DNA from: Paenibacillus_E qinlingensis_A
Lineage (GTDB): Bacteria; Bacillota; Bacilli; Paenibacillales; NBRC-103111
NCBI RefSeq assembly: GCF_031455095.1
Contig: NZ_JAVDSB010000001.1
Span: forward strand, 1,550,001-1,614,000
Reading direction: 5' to 3'
DNA length: 64,000 nucleotides
Numbering within the stretch: the first letter of the stretch is position 1; each line of letters starts with the position of its first letter. Under the pieces are notes generated by a model, which saw only the letters and a list, made by a program, of their open reading frames with translations, made no database searches and was not told the origin of the DNA. A program made the translations under genes and the position numbers. Below are positions 43,940 to 52,876 of the stretch, piece by piece.

Positions 43940-45259
43940 ATGAACAAAAAGACAATCGTCATTAGCATCGTTGCAGCACTATCACTCACGGCCTGTTCAA
44001 ACGAGAAACCAGCGGATACTTTACCTAGCAGCACAAGTGGAACGGCCACGGCATCAGCAACACCAGCTCCATTAAAAGATGTCACGTTGAAAATTGGCTT
44101 GCCCGGCGGTTATGACATCACTAGTAAGAAAATCATAACGAACTTTCAAGCGAAGTATCCGAACATTACGCTGGAAATCGAGGAGACGCCTTGGGCGGAT
44201 TTTGTTACGAAGATCGTTACTCGCATTGCTGGAAATAACCCGCCAGATCTTTGGCTGCAAGAAAATGCCGTTGTTCTAGGTTATGGAAAACGAGGTGTTG
44301 CGGAGAATTTAGAACCGTACATTAAGCGCGATATGAAGACCGATGACTATGTAAGTGCGCTTACGTCCGCCAAACTGGACGGTAAAATATACGGAATTCC
44401 GCACGGGATCAACCCTGGGGCGCTCGCTTTTAATAAGCAAATTTTCAAAGATAATAACATCCCCTTGCCGACGGATGATTGGACCTACAATGATATGATA
44501 GAAGCTGCGAAGAAGTTGACAAAAGACACTAACGGAGACGGGAAAGCAGATATTTACGGCTTCCAGGCAGGAAGTAATATCACACTAGGCTGGCTGCCTT
44601 GGATGAGGGCGTATGGCGGTTCCTCACTCGATTCATCATTAACCAAAGCAACTTTCACCGATCCCAAATCGATTCAAGGGCTGACAGCCTGGTCCGATAC
44701 AATTAATAAGCTGAAAGTTAGTCCTACTCGAGAAGCTGCCACCACTGGCAAGTTTTTCGAAAATGGGAAGACAGCGATGACGTTCATGCAATATGCAACG
44801 CAAGTTTCACTTAATAAAAGCAAACCGGACCTTGATTGGGACACGGTTAAGATGCCGATCGGTATGGATGGCAAACGCTTCGTTCCGATGGTTGTGAACC
44901 AATGGGTTTTATATTCCAAATCGAAACCTGATGTGAAAGAGGCCGCATGGACATTCCTCAAGTATTATTTGAGTGATGAGGGGCAAGGGTTGCTGTCAGA
45001 AAGCGGCACAAGCTTGCCAGTGAAGAAAACAGCCCTGACAGAGTTGGAGAAATCGACAACCAAACCGCTCAACAAGAAGGCTTATACTAAAGGGATTGAA
45101 GAAGCGGGCGGTACATTGGATGAGAACGCATCCTGGAACGAATGGAGAGCGGCCGCCGGCCCGATCTTGAACGATATCATGGACGGTAAGCGTGCACCGG
45201 AAGACGGAGCCAAAGAAATTCAACAAAAAGTCCAACAAGTGCTCGACGATAACAAATAA
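43940..45259 (+). CDS. Sugar ABC transporter substrate-binding lipoprotein (CUT1)
   Basis: 439 aa from ATG 43940 (AGGGAGG upstream). Signal peptide with lipobox (SLTAC, Cys at residue 20), then a Ser/Thr/Ala-rich linker and a type-1 sugar-binding domain (NPPDLWLQENAV, YGIPHGINPGALAFNKQIFK, MTFMQYATQVSL). It captures an oligosaccharide outside the cell and delivers it to the permeases encoded downstream. No ATPase is in the cluster; a shared MsmX-type ATPase is the usual partner in bacilli. Confidence 0.92.
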   Translation: MNKKTIVISIVAALSLTACSNEKPADTLPSSTSGTATASATPAPLKDVTLKIGLPGGYDITSKKIITNFQAKYPNITLEIEETPWADFVTKIVTRIAGNNPPDLWLQENAVVLGYGKRGVAENLEPYIKRDMKTDDYVSALTSAKLDGKIYGIPHGINPGALAFNKQIFKDNNIPLPTDDWTYNDMIEAAKKLTKDTNGDGKADIYGFQAGSNITLGWLPWMRAYGGSSLDSSLTKATFTDPKSIQGLTAWSDTINKLKVSPTREAATTGKFFENGKTAMTFMQYATQVSLNKSKPDLDWDTVKMPIGMDGKRFVPMVVNQWVLYSKSKPDVKEAAWTFLKYYLSDEGQGLLSESGTSLPVKKTALTELEKSTTKPLNKKAYTKGIEEAGGTLDENASWNEWRAAAGPILNDIMDGKRAPEDGAKEIQQKVQQVLDDNK

Positions 45260-45289
45260 ACCTGCTTGTACTTAAAAAGGGGTGTTCCA

Positions 45290-46168
45290 ATGCGCAAACA
45301 AGGCTGGTGGGGCTTCGCCTTCACTTTACCTTTTGTCCTGCAGCTGCTTATCTTCTTCTTGTTTCCCTTCGTATTTTCACTATATATCACGTTTACGAAG
45401 TGGGATTTATTCAACCCGCCGCAATGGATCGGTTTGCGCAATTGGAACCAATTCCTACATCAGAAAGTTTTCTGGCTTTCCATGCGTAATGTCGGCTATT
45501 TTGCCATCCTGTTCGTGCCGCTTCAGACGTTCGTTGCCCTAATTCTAGCCTATTTGCTTAATCAGCAAATTCGGGGTAAATCCTTGTTCCGGGTTATCTT
45601 TTTTCTCCCTGTAATCACACCTTGGGTAGCAGGGGGGATGATCTGGCTATGGATCTTTAACAATGAATTTGGCTTGTTAAACTGGATTTTACATACGATG
45701 GGGATTGGGCCGGTTGATTGGATACGCAGCGGAAAATGGTGGTTAGTCATTGGGTCTATCGCCCTCATTAACGTCTGGAAAGGGGCCGGCTATTCGATGG
45801 TTATTATTTTAGCTGGCATGCAGAATATTTCGGAAGAAATGTTGGAAGCGGCACGGATGGATGGTGCGACAGGTTGGAATCTATTCACCAAAATCATTAT
45901 GCCAATCGTGTCTCCTATGTTGTATATGGTGATGATTCTCTCTACGATTTCTGCTTTTCATGCATTTGACGTATTTCTAGTTATGCTAGGTGACGTCATT
46001 TCTGTAGCCGATCGGAATATGGTGCCGAACATCCTGATTTACCGCGATTCTTTCCTAAACTTTAAAATGGGCAGCGCATCCGCCATGGCGTGGGGACTGT
46101 TCCTGATCATTCTGCTCATCACCATTGTACAGAAGGTTACGGAAAAGAGGTGGGTGCATTATGAATAA
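45290..46168 (+). CDS. Sugar ABC transporter permease (MalF/LplB-like)
   Basis: 292 aa from ATG 45290 (AAGGGGTG upstream), six membrane helices. The cytoplasmic EAA loop (EAARMDGATGWNLFTKIIMPI) contacts the ATPase. The N-terminus WWGFAFTLPFVLQLLIFFLF and the FRVIFFLPVITPWVAGGMIW segment are typical of CUT1 permeases. It overlaps the next permease gene by 8 nt, forming a heterodimeric channel with it. Confidence 0.92.
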   Translation: MRKQGWWGFAFTLPFVLQLLIFFLFPFVFSLYITFTKWDLFNPPQWIGLRNWNQFLHQKVFWLSMRNVGYFAILFVPLQTFVALILAYLLNQQIRGKSLFRVIFFLPVITPWVAGGMIWLWIFNNEFGLLNWILHTMGIGPVDWIRSGKWWLVIGSIALINVWKGAGYSMVIILAGMQNISEEMLEAARMDGATGWNLFTKIIMPIVSPMLYMVMILSTISAFHAFDVFLVMLGDVISVADRNMVPNILIYRDSFLNFKMGSASAMAWGLFLIILLITIVQKVTEKRWVHYE

Positions 46169-46991
46169 AACAAACCCTGGTTTACGAACTTCCGCCTATG
46201 TGATATTAGGAGTTGGATCCTTTATCATGCTTGTTCCTTTCTTGTATATGCTTTCAACTTCTTTGACAGCAGCGGGCTCTGAGTTAACCTTACCACCCAA
46301 ACTAATACCAGAGCCTTTCGTATGGCATAACTATACGCAGGTATGGATCGAGGTAAACTTCCTGCAATACACCATGAACAGCATCTTTGTCACGCTGATG
46401 GATTTGATTGGAACCGTAGCTTCCTGTGCGATCGTAGCCTACGGTTTAGCTTTCTTCCAATTTCGCGGTAGGAACATGATTTTCCTATCGATGTTAGGTA
46501 CGATGATGCTGCCATCCCAAATTACGATGATTCCTACTTATTTTATCTGGAAGTCCGTCGGTGCACTTGATACGTATTATCCGCTTATTGTGAGGAGTTT
46601 TCTCGGCGGGGCATTTGGTATCTTCCTTTTGCACCAGTTTTATAAGACTTTGCCGAAAGAGCTGTATGATGCAGCTTGGGTAGATGGCGCAAATCCATGG
46701 AAAATTTTCTATAAGATCTATCTTCCTTTAGCGAAACCAGCCTTATCAGCACTAGCTGTGTTCACCTTCATGAGCGCTTGGAATAACACATTAGAACCAC
46801 TAATTTACTTACAAGATAAGCATATGTTTACACTGCCTCTCGGACTGCTGTTTCTGAAAAACGAAGTTCAAAATCGGATGACGCTCGTTATGGCTGGAGC
46901 CGTTATTACCATTGTGCCTGTGCTTTTCGTTTTTCTCTTTGCTCAAAAATACTTTGTCCAAGGAATCGCTTCGACTGGATTGAAAGGCTGA
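46161..46991 (+). CDS. Sugar ABC transporter permease (MalG-like)
   Basis: 276 aa from ATG 46161 (GAGGTGGG upstream), six membrane helices. The EAA-type loop is DAAWVDGANPWKIFYKIYLPL and the C-terminus KYFVQGIASTGLKG is characteristic of MalG-family permeases. Partner of the permease at 45290. A beta-helix protein gene follows after 57 nt. Confidence 0.92.
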   Translation: MNKTNPGLRTSAYVILGVGSFIMLVPFLYMLSTSLTAAGSELTLPPKLIPEPFVWHNYTQVWIEVNFLQYTMNSIFVTLMDLIGTVASCAIVAYGLAFFQFRGRNMIFLSMLGTMMLPSQITMIPTYFIWKSVGALDTYYPLIVRSFLGGAFGIFLLHQFYKTLPKELYDAAWVDGANPWKIFYKIYLPLAKPALSALAVFTFMSAWNNTLEPLIYLQDKHMFTLPLGLLFLKNEVQNRMTLVMAGAVITIVPVLFVFLFAQKYFVQGIASTGLKG

Positions 46992-47048
46992 CATTCCTGC
47001 AACCCTACTTAATACCCGCATGTCGGGAAAAGGAGAGTAACGATAGCT

Positions 47049-49037
47049 ATGTCTAAACCATCTAACCAATCAAATGATGTAGAAGAAGCTGCACATAACG
47101 TGGACGCAGAGGGAACAACAGTTCGGGAAGAGAAAAATAAACCATTAATTAGTCGCAGGAAGCTGCTCGCTACGTTAGGACTGGGAGGAATTGCTGCAAT
47201 CTCTACAGGACTCTGGGAGGGAGTGGGAAGGTCAACAGTCTTCGCCAAAGATCAGACAGTAACCGGTTCCGTATACGGTATAACGAATAAAAATCGGAAG
47301 AAAGAATTACTGGAATTACTGGATATGCAATTGTGCGTCACAGTCAAACTGGAGGATCTGAGGACTGAACTTGATCCTAATCCGAGTTTGGCTTACTACG
47401 TAACGAATGAGATGCAAGAAGGTTTCTTCCGGTATGATCCAAATGACACGACTACCGCGGATAACACGGGAACTGTACTTGTATCTACGAATGGCAAGCG
47501 ATTCAAACGCATGTATGAAGATACGATTATCGCAACCTGGTTCGGTGCTAAAGGTGATGGCTTGACGAACGATACGTTGGCTTTACAAACAGCTTTGAAC
47601 ACTGCTTCTGGCCACAAGTTGTTTATTCCTAAGCAGCGGAGCGGCTTTTACTTAACAGGACAACTGTTCATTCCAAGCCAAATCGCCATCGAACTAGAGC
47701 CGGGGACGATAATTCAAGCGATAGATACCCTTAGCCGGGTAAGTCCAACTTTCGAACGGTTAATACGTATCAAAACTGTTAAAGACGTATATATCAATGG
47801 GAATGGTGCCATATTTCGTATGAACAAAGCGGCGTATACGTCCGGTGAACAGGCTCACATTTTCGATATTAGCGGATCCGAGAACGTTGTAATTGAGAAT
47901 ATCAATGCCAATGACAGTGGTGGAGACGGGTTTTATATCGGGTATTTTGAATCGACAGTAACTTTCTGCCGGAATATTGTGATCCGAAACTGCCGAGCGG
48001 ACAATAACCGCAGACAAGGTTTATCCGTTATTTCGGTAGATGGCCTTACTGTGGAAAATTGTCGCTTCACCAACACAAAAGGGACAGCTCCTCAGAGTGG
48101 CGTCGATATTGAGCCGAATGGCCAACTGGACCTGCTGAAAAATATTCGCTTCATCCAATGTGTGGCGGAAGGGAACACAGGTCGTGGTTTCCTAATCACT
48201 TTGTTGAAACCAACTGCGGTTAGTGCGCCAATTGATATCGTTTTTGATCGCTGCATCACGAAAGGCAATTCATTTGGTTATTCCATGAATTATGGAGGAG
48301 ATGGCGCCAAAGCCGTCCAAGGTGAAATTAAATTGATTGATTGTATTGCTGATAGTGAGCAGTACGGCGGATTTTCTGACTTATCATTCTCCGCAGACAG
48401 TGCGAAGAGATCCTATATTCGCTGTAAAGCGATCAACTGCAATACAGTTAATCAGCCAGATGATCCTTACGGATATGGTTCCTCATTCATCCTTACAACG
48501 GTGCCCGCACAGGTACGAACCGCTATTGGAAATGCGGTCTATATGGACTGTGAATCCATTGATTCACGACAAGTCCCCTTGATAAAACGAGGATTTTCTT
48601 TAAAGAAAAACAAATCAGAAATCATACGGAACGTTGCCTATCTCAACTGCTCCATCAAAGGTGGAGGTCAAAGCATGTATTCGATAGATCCCACTTCAGA
48701 GGACATTTATGCAGAAAAAAGTCCGCTGCCCATTCAAACGTTCACGTCCTCCGGCGCCATCACTCTCGATTACATCGGTTTCAAAATCACTAATGCCGGC
48801 TCATCTGGAGAGGTTAGTCTGACACTACCTACAGCAAAAGCATCCGTTACTTATACTTTTTTTGTAGAAGCCTCGAATCGACTTAATCTCGTGACACAGC
48901 CTGGTAAGAGCATTCTGACACCAAGTGGAGGGAAATCCCTTATCGGTACAGCTGTGCAAGGCAATTCCGTCACGTTACTGGGACGATCAGATGGTCAGTG
49001 GGAGATTGCAGGCATTGTGGGAGAATGGTTGTTATAG
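47049..49037 (+). CDS. Tat-exported right-handed beta-helix protein (pectate lyase superfamily)
   Basis: 662 aa. A charged N-terminus precedes the twin-arginine signal SRRKLLATLGLGGIAA (residues about 35-50), which predicts export of a folded protein by Tat. The segment ATWFGAKGDGLTNDTLALQTALN is the start of the Pectate_lyase_3/beta-helix domain, followed by repeated coils such as NVVIENINANDSGGDGFYIG and GLTVENCRFTNTKG. Such proteins cleave or bind pectin-like glycans; catalytic residues cannot be assigned with confidence. It follows the sugar importer and probably generates or presents its substrate. Confidence 0.84.
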   Translation: MSKPSNQSNDVEEAAHNVDAEGTTVREEKNKPLISRRKLLATLGLGGIAAISTGLWEGVGRSTVFAKDQTVTGSVYGITNKNRKKELLELLDMQLCVTVKLEDLRTELDPNPSLAYYVTNEMQEGFFRYDPNDTTTADNTGTVLVSTNGKRFKRMYEDTIIATWFGAKGDGLTNDTLALQTALNTASGHKLFIPKQRSGFYLTGQLFIPSQIAIELEPGTIIQAIDTLSRVSPTFERLIRIKTVKDVYINGNGAIFRMNKAAYTSGEQAHIFDISGSENVVIENINANDSGGDGFYIGYFESTVTFCRNIVIRNCRADNNRRQGLSVISVDGLTVENCRFTNTKGTAPQSGVDIEPNGQLDLLKNIRFIQCVAEGNTGRGFLITLLKPTAVSAPIDIVFDRCITKGNSFGYSMNYGGDGAKAVQGEIKLIDCIADSEQYGGFSDLSFSADSAKRSYIRCKAINCNTVNQPDDPYGYGSSFILTTVPAQVRTAIGNAVYMDCESIDSRQVPLIKRGFSLKKNKSEIIRNVAYLNCSIKGGGQSMYSIDPTSEDIYAEKSPLPIQTFTSSGAITLDYIGFKITNAGSSGEVSLTLPTAKASVTYTFFVEASNRLNLVTQPGKSILTPSGGKSLIGTAVQGNSVTLLGRSDGQWEIAGIVGEWLL

Positions 49038-49051
49038 TTTGGATACATGCA

Positions 49052-49078
49052 GAAGCCTGAGGAATCAGGCTTTTTTTC
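49052..49078 (+). terminator. Terminator of the 39-49 kb locus
   Basis: AAGCCTGA / TCAGGCTT stem with a GGAA loop followed by a T run, just after the beta-helix gene. Confidence 0.88.
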
Positions 49079-49149
49079 GTGCTTGAAGCACCGGAGGGGA
49101 TGTTTTCATGAAGTTGTGGTAATATAAGGGAGACTATTCTTAAAACTAT

Positions 49150-49178
49150 TTGACAGCAGCAAAGTGATATATTATATT
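49150..49178 (+). promoter_or_regulatory. Sigma-A promoter of the terC-like gene
   Basis: TTGACA (49150-49155), 17-bp spacer, TATATT (49173-49178). The transcript would start about 40 nt before the TTG start, leaving no room for a manganese riboswitch. Confidence 0.75.
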
Positions 49179-49224
49179 CGGACAAGCTAACAAGTGACGT
49201 TTGACATTGAAAGGGGATGGAAAG

Positions 49225-50001
49225 TTGGATTCAATTTGGTTAGAGTATGCATGGGCTTTACTGATACTTATCGGTTTGGAAGGTTTGTTATCTGCGGATA
49301 ATGCGCTAGTTTTGGCAGTAATTGCGAAGCATTTACCGGATAATGAGAAAAAGAAAGCGATCAACTATGGGATCATTATGGCCTTTGTTTTCCGCTTCGC
49401 GGCGTTGTTTGCCATATCATTTATTGCGAACGTTTGGCAAATCCAGGCGATCGGTGCGGCTTACCTGTTATATCTCGGGTTAAAGCACATTATCCAAGCG
49501 CGGTTCTTCAAGGAAAATGAGAATAATCGCGAGGACTTGAAGAAAGATGCAGCAGGGAAAAGATTTTGGCCTACCGTAGGAAAAATTGCTATTGCGGATC
49601 TCGCATTTGCGATTGATTCCATTCTTGCCGCAGTAGCACTTGCACTTGGTCTACCGGACTCACCGCTTGCTGATTTCGGCGGAATGGACGGAGGAAAATT
49701 CCTAGTTGTTTTACTTGGCGGAATCGCTGGACTCGTCTTAATCAAATTCGCTGCTACGTGGTTTGTGAAACTGCTTGCTGAGCGGCCAGCACTCGAAACC
49801 ACGGCTTACGCGATTGTTGCCTGGGTCGGCGTGAAGCTTGCTGTCATTACTCTAGCCCATGAAGATATCGGTGTGTTGGATCATAGTTTCCCACATGGCA
49901 CAGCCTGGACGCTAATCTTCTATGGCGTTTTGATTGCGATAGCTCTTCTAGGTTGGTTTGCACCAGGAAGTAAAAAACAGTCGCAAGCGAATCCACTATA
50001 A
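49225..50001 (+). CDS. TerC-family membrane protein (YjbE/YkoY-like)
   Basis: 258 aa, about seven membrane helices. The conserved acidic motifs LEGLLSADNALVLAV near the start and ADLAFAIDSILAAVALALG in the middle are those of TerC proteins, which in bacilli act as manganese (metal) exporters. TTG 49225 is used (AAGGGGATGG upstream) because it gives the family-typical MDSIWLEYAWALLILIGLEG; a TTG at 49201 is possible. It is a single-gene unit between a clear promoter and a strong terminator. Confidence 0.88.
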   Translation: MDSIWLEYAWALLILIGLEGLLSADNALVLAVIAKHLPDNEKKKAINYGIIMAFVFRFAALFAISFIANVWQIQAIGAAYLLYLGLKHIIQARFFKENENNREDLKKDAAGKRFWPTVGKIAIADLAFAIDSILAAVALALGLPDSPLADFGGMDGGKFLVVLLGGIAGLVLIKFAATWFVKLLAERPALETTAYAIVAWVGVKLAVITLAHEDIGVLDHSFPHGTAWTLIFYGVLIAIALLGWFAPGSKKQSQANPL

Positions 50002-50013
50002 AAGAAAAACCTG

Positions 50014-50070
50014 ATAAAGCCACAAGACAACCAGACATGCTGGGTTGTCTTGTGGCTTTATTTTATTTGG
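50014..50070 (+). terminator. Strong terminator after the terC-like gene
   Basis: AAAGCCACAAGACAACC pairs with GGTTGTCTTGTGGCTTT around a short loop (17 bp), then TTTTATTT. Confidence 0.9.
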
Positions 50071-50182
50071 ACATCTTCTCTGGATCGAAGCCTGGTGGGA
50101 ATATGTTTAGCGCTATTCACGTTAACAGATAAATACGGCATATGATGGGTATATACCTATTTGAAGAAGGAGTTGCGTTTCC

Positions 50183-50986
50183 ATGCCGATTTCATCAGGA
50201 ACCCACTTGCTGTATACCGTTCACCCGGGTGACACCTTGTATTCGATTGCTGAACAACTGGGTACCAACGTACCGTCGCTAGTTCAGATTAATGCGTTAT
50301 ATCCACCTTCATCAGACCCTAACCGAATCTATCCTGGTCAAGTGCTCTTAGCCAGATTGCCAGGAATGGCGGAGCAAAGCTCTGTTCTGTATCAGGTTCA
50401 GCCGGGTGATTCCTTATTTAGGATCGCAGAGCGTTTCTCTGTAAGCGTTGATATGTTGGCGGGACTTAATCAAATCCAGCAACCGGACGTACTCAAAGTC
50501 GCTCAGTTGCTGTTTATTGCTTCTTTTGCCTACGAAGTAGAGCAGGGGGACACTCTGTTCAGTATCTCCCGCCGCTTTGGAACACCGATGAGTGAGTTAA
50601 TTCGAGCTAACCGCAATCGTCAGGGGCTATCACCTGATGTCATTTACCCCGGATTCCGGTTGGTCATCCCGCTTCCATCCTCGACGAATATCGTCGTATA
50701 TGAGCCTTTACCTGGAACGAAGATTGCTTCCGGACAACGATTGATGGGGAGCGCCAGAGCTTTCGAAGCGACGATAAATTACCAAATTCGCGACGCAATG
50801 GGGCGTTCCATTACAGAAGAAAAAGCTGCAACAGCTGCACATGGTGCTCCTGCCTTCGGATTATTCGACGTACAAATCAAATTTGATCAAACACCCACTA
50901 CACCAAATGGTTCATTAATGGTGTACACCCGCAGTGCCCGCGACGGTAGTATTCAAGATTTAGTAGAGGTCCCCGTTACTTTTTAG
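50183..50986 (+). CDS. Triple-LysM protein with Gmad2-like C-terminal domain
   Basis: 267 aa without a signal peptide. Three LysM modules are at about residues 9-57 (YTVHPGDTLYSIAEQLGTN), 69-112 (YQVQPGDSLFRIAERFSVS) and 116-163 (YEVEQGDTLFSISRRFGTP), and residues about 172-267 (VVYEPLPGTKIASGQRLMGS to LVEVPVTF) look like the Gmad2 immunoglobulin-like domain of spore and cell-surface proteins. LysM modules bind peptidoglycan or chitin. Lack of a signal peptide fits a spore-coat or mother-cell protein. ATG 50183 follows AAGGAG. Confidence 0.85.
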   Translation: MPISSGTHLLYTVHPGDTLYSIAEQLGTNVPSLVQINALYPPSSDPNRIYPGQVLLARLPGMAEQSSVLYQVQPGDSLFRIAERFSVSVDMLAGLNQIQQPDVLKVAQLLFIASFAYEVEQGDTLFSISRRFGTPMSELIRANRNRQGLSPDVIYPGFRLVIPLPSSTNIVVYEPLPGTKIASGQRLMGSARAFEATINYQIRDAMGRSITEEKAATAAHGAPAFGLFDVQIKFDQTPTTPNGSLMVYTRSARDGSIQDLVEVPVTF

Positions 50987-51089
50987 AACAACAAAAAACT
51001 ACAAAATACTGACATTAATCGACAGAGATGCAGGAATACGAAGCGAAAATGTGGAATTATTATGTCATATAGCAAAGAGGGGTGAAGAC

Positions 51090-51668
51090 TTGAATCCGAA
51101 ATTTAAACAACAAAAATTCGCAGTTAGAAAACAGATCCTTTCTCTACTTGGCGCTAAAATTGATATTTTCGACATGGACGATAGGGCTATTCTGTTCTCC
51201 AAGATGAAAGCTTTCAAGTTGAAGGAAGACATCCGAATATACGGGGATGAAACCATGCAACAAGAGTTGATTAGCATTCAAGCGCGAAGTGTTATTGATT
51301 TCTCGTCTATCTTTGACGTAGTAGATGTAGAATCCGGGCAAAAGGTAGGTTCACTGCAACGAAAAGGTTTGAAGTCGATCTTCAAAGATGAATGGGCGAT
51401 TTTGGGCCCTAATGATTCGGAGATTGGATTGATTAAAGAAGATAACGCGCTGTTAGCTCTACTACGGAGGTTCCTGACAAATTTGATTCCTCAACATTAC
51501 AATGTAGAGTTAAACGGAACAAAAGTCGCTGAGTTCAAACAAAACTTTAATCCGTTCGTTCAAAAGTTAAACCTTGATTTTTCCGCTGACACGAACGACA
51601 AGCTTGATCGCCGCTTAGGCTTAGCTGCAGCTGTAGTTTTAATCGCTGTCGAAGGCAATCAGGGGTAG
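51090..51668 (+). CDS. LURP-one-related/YxjI-like protein (Tubby-like fold)
   Basis: 192 aa. TTG 51090 has GAGGGG 7 nt upstream; an in-frame codon at 51051 precedes that site. The pattern AVRKQILSLLGAKIDIFDMD, YGDETMQQELISIQARS, then VDVESGQKVGSLQRKGLKSI fits the LURP-one-related/phospholipid-scramblase-like beta-barrel family. It has no signal peptide; its function in bacteria is unknown. Strong terminator downstream. Confidence 0.78.
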   Translation: MNPKFKQQKFAVRKQILSLLGAKIDIFDMDDRAILFSKMKAFKLKEDIRIYGDETMQQELISIQARSVIDFSSIFDVVDVESGQKVGSLQRKGLKSIFKDEWAILGPNDSEIGLIKEDNALLALLRRFLTNLIPQHYNVELNGTKVAEFKQNFNPFVQKLNLDFSADTNDKLDRRLGLAAAVVLIAVEGNQG

Positions 51669-51690
51669 ATGTCATATATTAGCTTTGTAT

Positions 51691-51739
51691 AGAAGCCGTT
51701 CCATAAGTAGATTCTTCTACTTGGGGACGGCTTTTTGTT
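51691..51739 (+). terminator. Terminator after the LURP-one-like gene
   Basis: AGCCGTTCC / GGGACGGCT with an inner AAGTAGA / TCTACTT stem and a TTTTT run. It lies between convergent genes. Confidence 0.82.
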
Positions 51740-51796
51740 TGGGAGGATTGGATTAACTCCGATAGAGAGAGTTATGACTGGCTGACAAAAACTAAC

Positions 51797-52696
51797 TTAT
51801 AAGTCGCCCACTTCATTCCCATATAATCTAAACGTAGACGGTGACATTCCGCTTATGGATTTAAAATGCCGACTGAAGTAATGGATAGAAGTATAGCCAA
51901 GCTTACTAGCAACAACCTCGACTTTTTCTTCTTTTAAAAGCAACTTTTTTGCCAATTGTATTCGCTTATGAATCATGTATCGCTTAGGTGAAACACCCAT
52001 AACCTCTTTAAACAACTGGGAAAAATAAATATGATGATAACCGCAGCTCTTGGCTAGTTCTGTTATACTCCATGCTTGCTCGGGATGTTCCTTAATCATC
52101 TGTAAAGCATTGCTAATCATGGTTCGTTTAGAACTATGTGTGAAAGCAACATCTAACTCACGACGTATGATTTGAGTTAAGACTTGTAGTAGAAGTCCTC
52201 TTAATACCATGGCGTAGCCATGATCTTCTTCTTTGTATTCTTGAACAATTTGATGAAAAATCCGTTCACCTTCCAAGAACCTAAAATGAACAGGGAACGA
52301 CACGCTGCCGTAACTCTCAACTTCAACAGTGTAGGGCAGCGCTGGCTCATAGGGCGGGTTCTCATGAAAGTTTTTCAGCTTTGGACCTGGATGAATAGGC
52401 TCTGGAGACATACGCGTCCAATCAAAGTGAAGACTGATGAACGTGGCGGGCATATCTGGATGAACGGTAAGTTTATGCAGCGTATCTGCTCCCCAAAAAG
52501 CACAATCGCCTGGCAGAATTTCATATTCTTCGGAGCCTATGAACAAATTCATGCGTCCAGAAATCACATAAACAATCTGATAATCAGGAATGGTTCGAGG
52601 ACCGTAAGCTGTACCGGCCGCAGCGTTCTGTATATTGGCATAGTTCACAGCAGGAAGCAATAAGCTCATCGGCCCTAGTGAACGAGAATGTTCCAT
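51797..52696 (-). CDS. AraC-family regulator with cupin sensor
   Basis: 299 aa. The N-terminal half has a cupin-type fold (IVYVISGRMNLFIGSEEYEI, ILPGDCAFWGADTLHKLTVH); the C-terminal half has two helix-turn-helix units (WSITELAKSCGYHHIYFSQL, then KVEVVASKLGYTSIHYFSRH). It is divergent from the PhyH dioxygenase and GH78 genes and is the likely activator of that pair. ATG 52696 follows GGGAGAC. Confidence 0.9.
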   Translation of the reverse strand: MEHSRSLGPMSLLLPAVNYANIQNAAAGTAYGPRTIPDYQIVYVISGRMNLFIGSEEYEILPGDCAFWGADTLHKLTVHPDMPATFISLHFDWTRMSPEPIHPGPKLKNFHENPPYEPALPYTVEVESYGSVSFPVHFRFLEGERIFHQIVQEYKEEDHGYAMVLRGLLLQVLTQIIRRELDVAFTHSSKRTMISNALQMIKEHPEQAWSITELAKSCGYHHIYFSQLFKEVMGVSPKRYMIHKRIQLAKKLLLKEEKVEVVASKLGYTSIHYFSRHFKSISGMSPSTFRLYGNEVGDL

Positions 52697-52876
52697 CTAA
52701 TTGTCTCCCTTATCGATCTTTTGTTCTCACCTAATTCGCTATATGTCCTTGAAAACCTTTGGAAAGTGCAACTAATTCTAATCATTCCTGCAACGACTTG
52801 TGGCAAGTCAACTGTTACACTTGATCTTGTAAGCAAGAACAACAGCTACCTACAAATCGTAGATGGGGGATTCGAC

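Noticed and set aside
49078..49225. yybP-ykoY (manganese) riboswitch before the terC-like gene
   Set aside because: A clear sigma-A promoter at 49150-49178 leaves a leader of about 40 nt, too short for this riboswitch, and its conserved sequence is not seen.
52688..52876. N-terminal extension of the PhyH protein
   Set aside because: The extra 63 residues would overlap the divergent AraC start; ATG 52877 has a ribosome site and gives the family-typical start.
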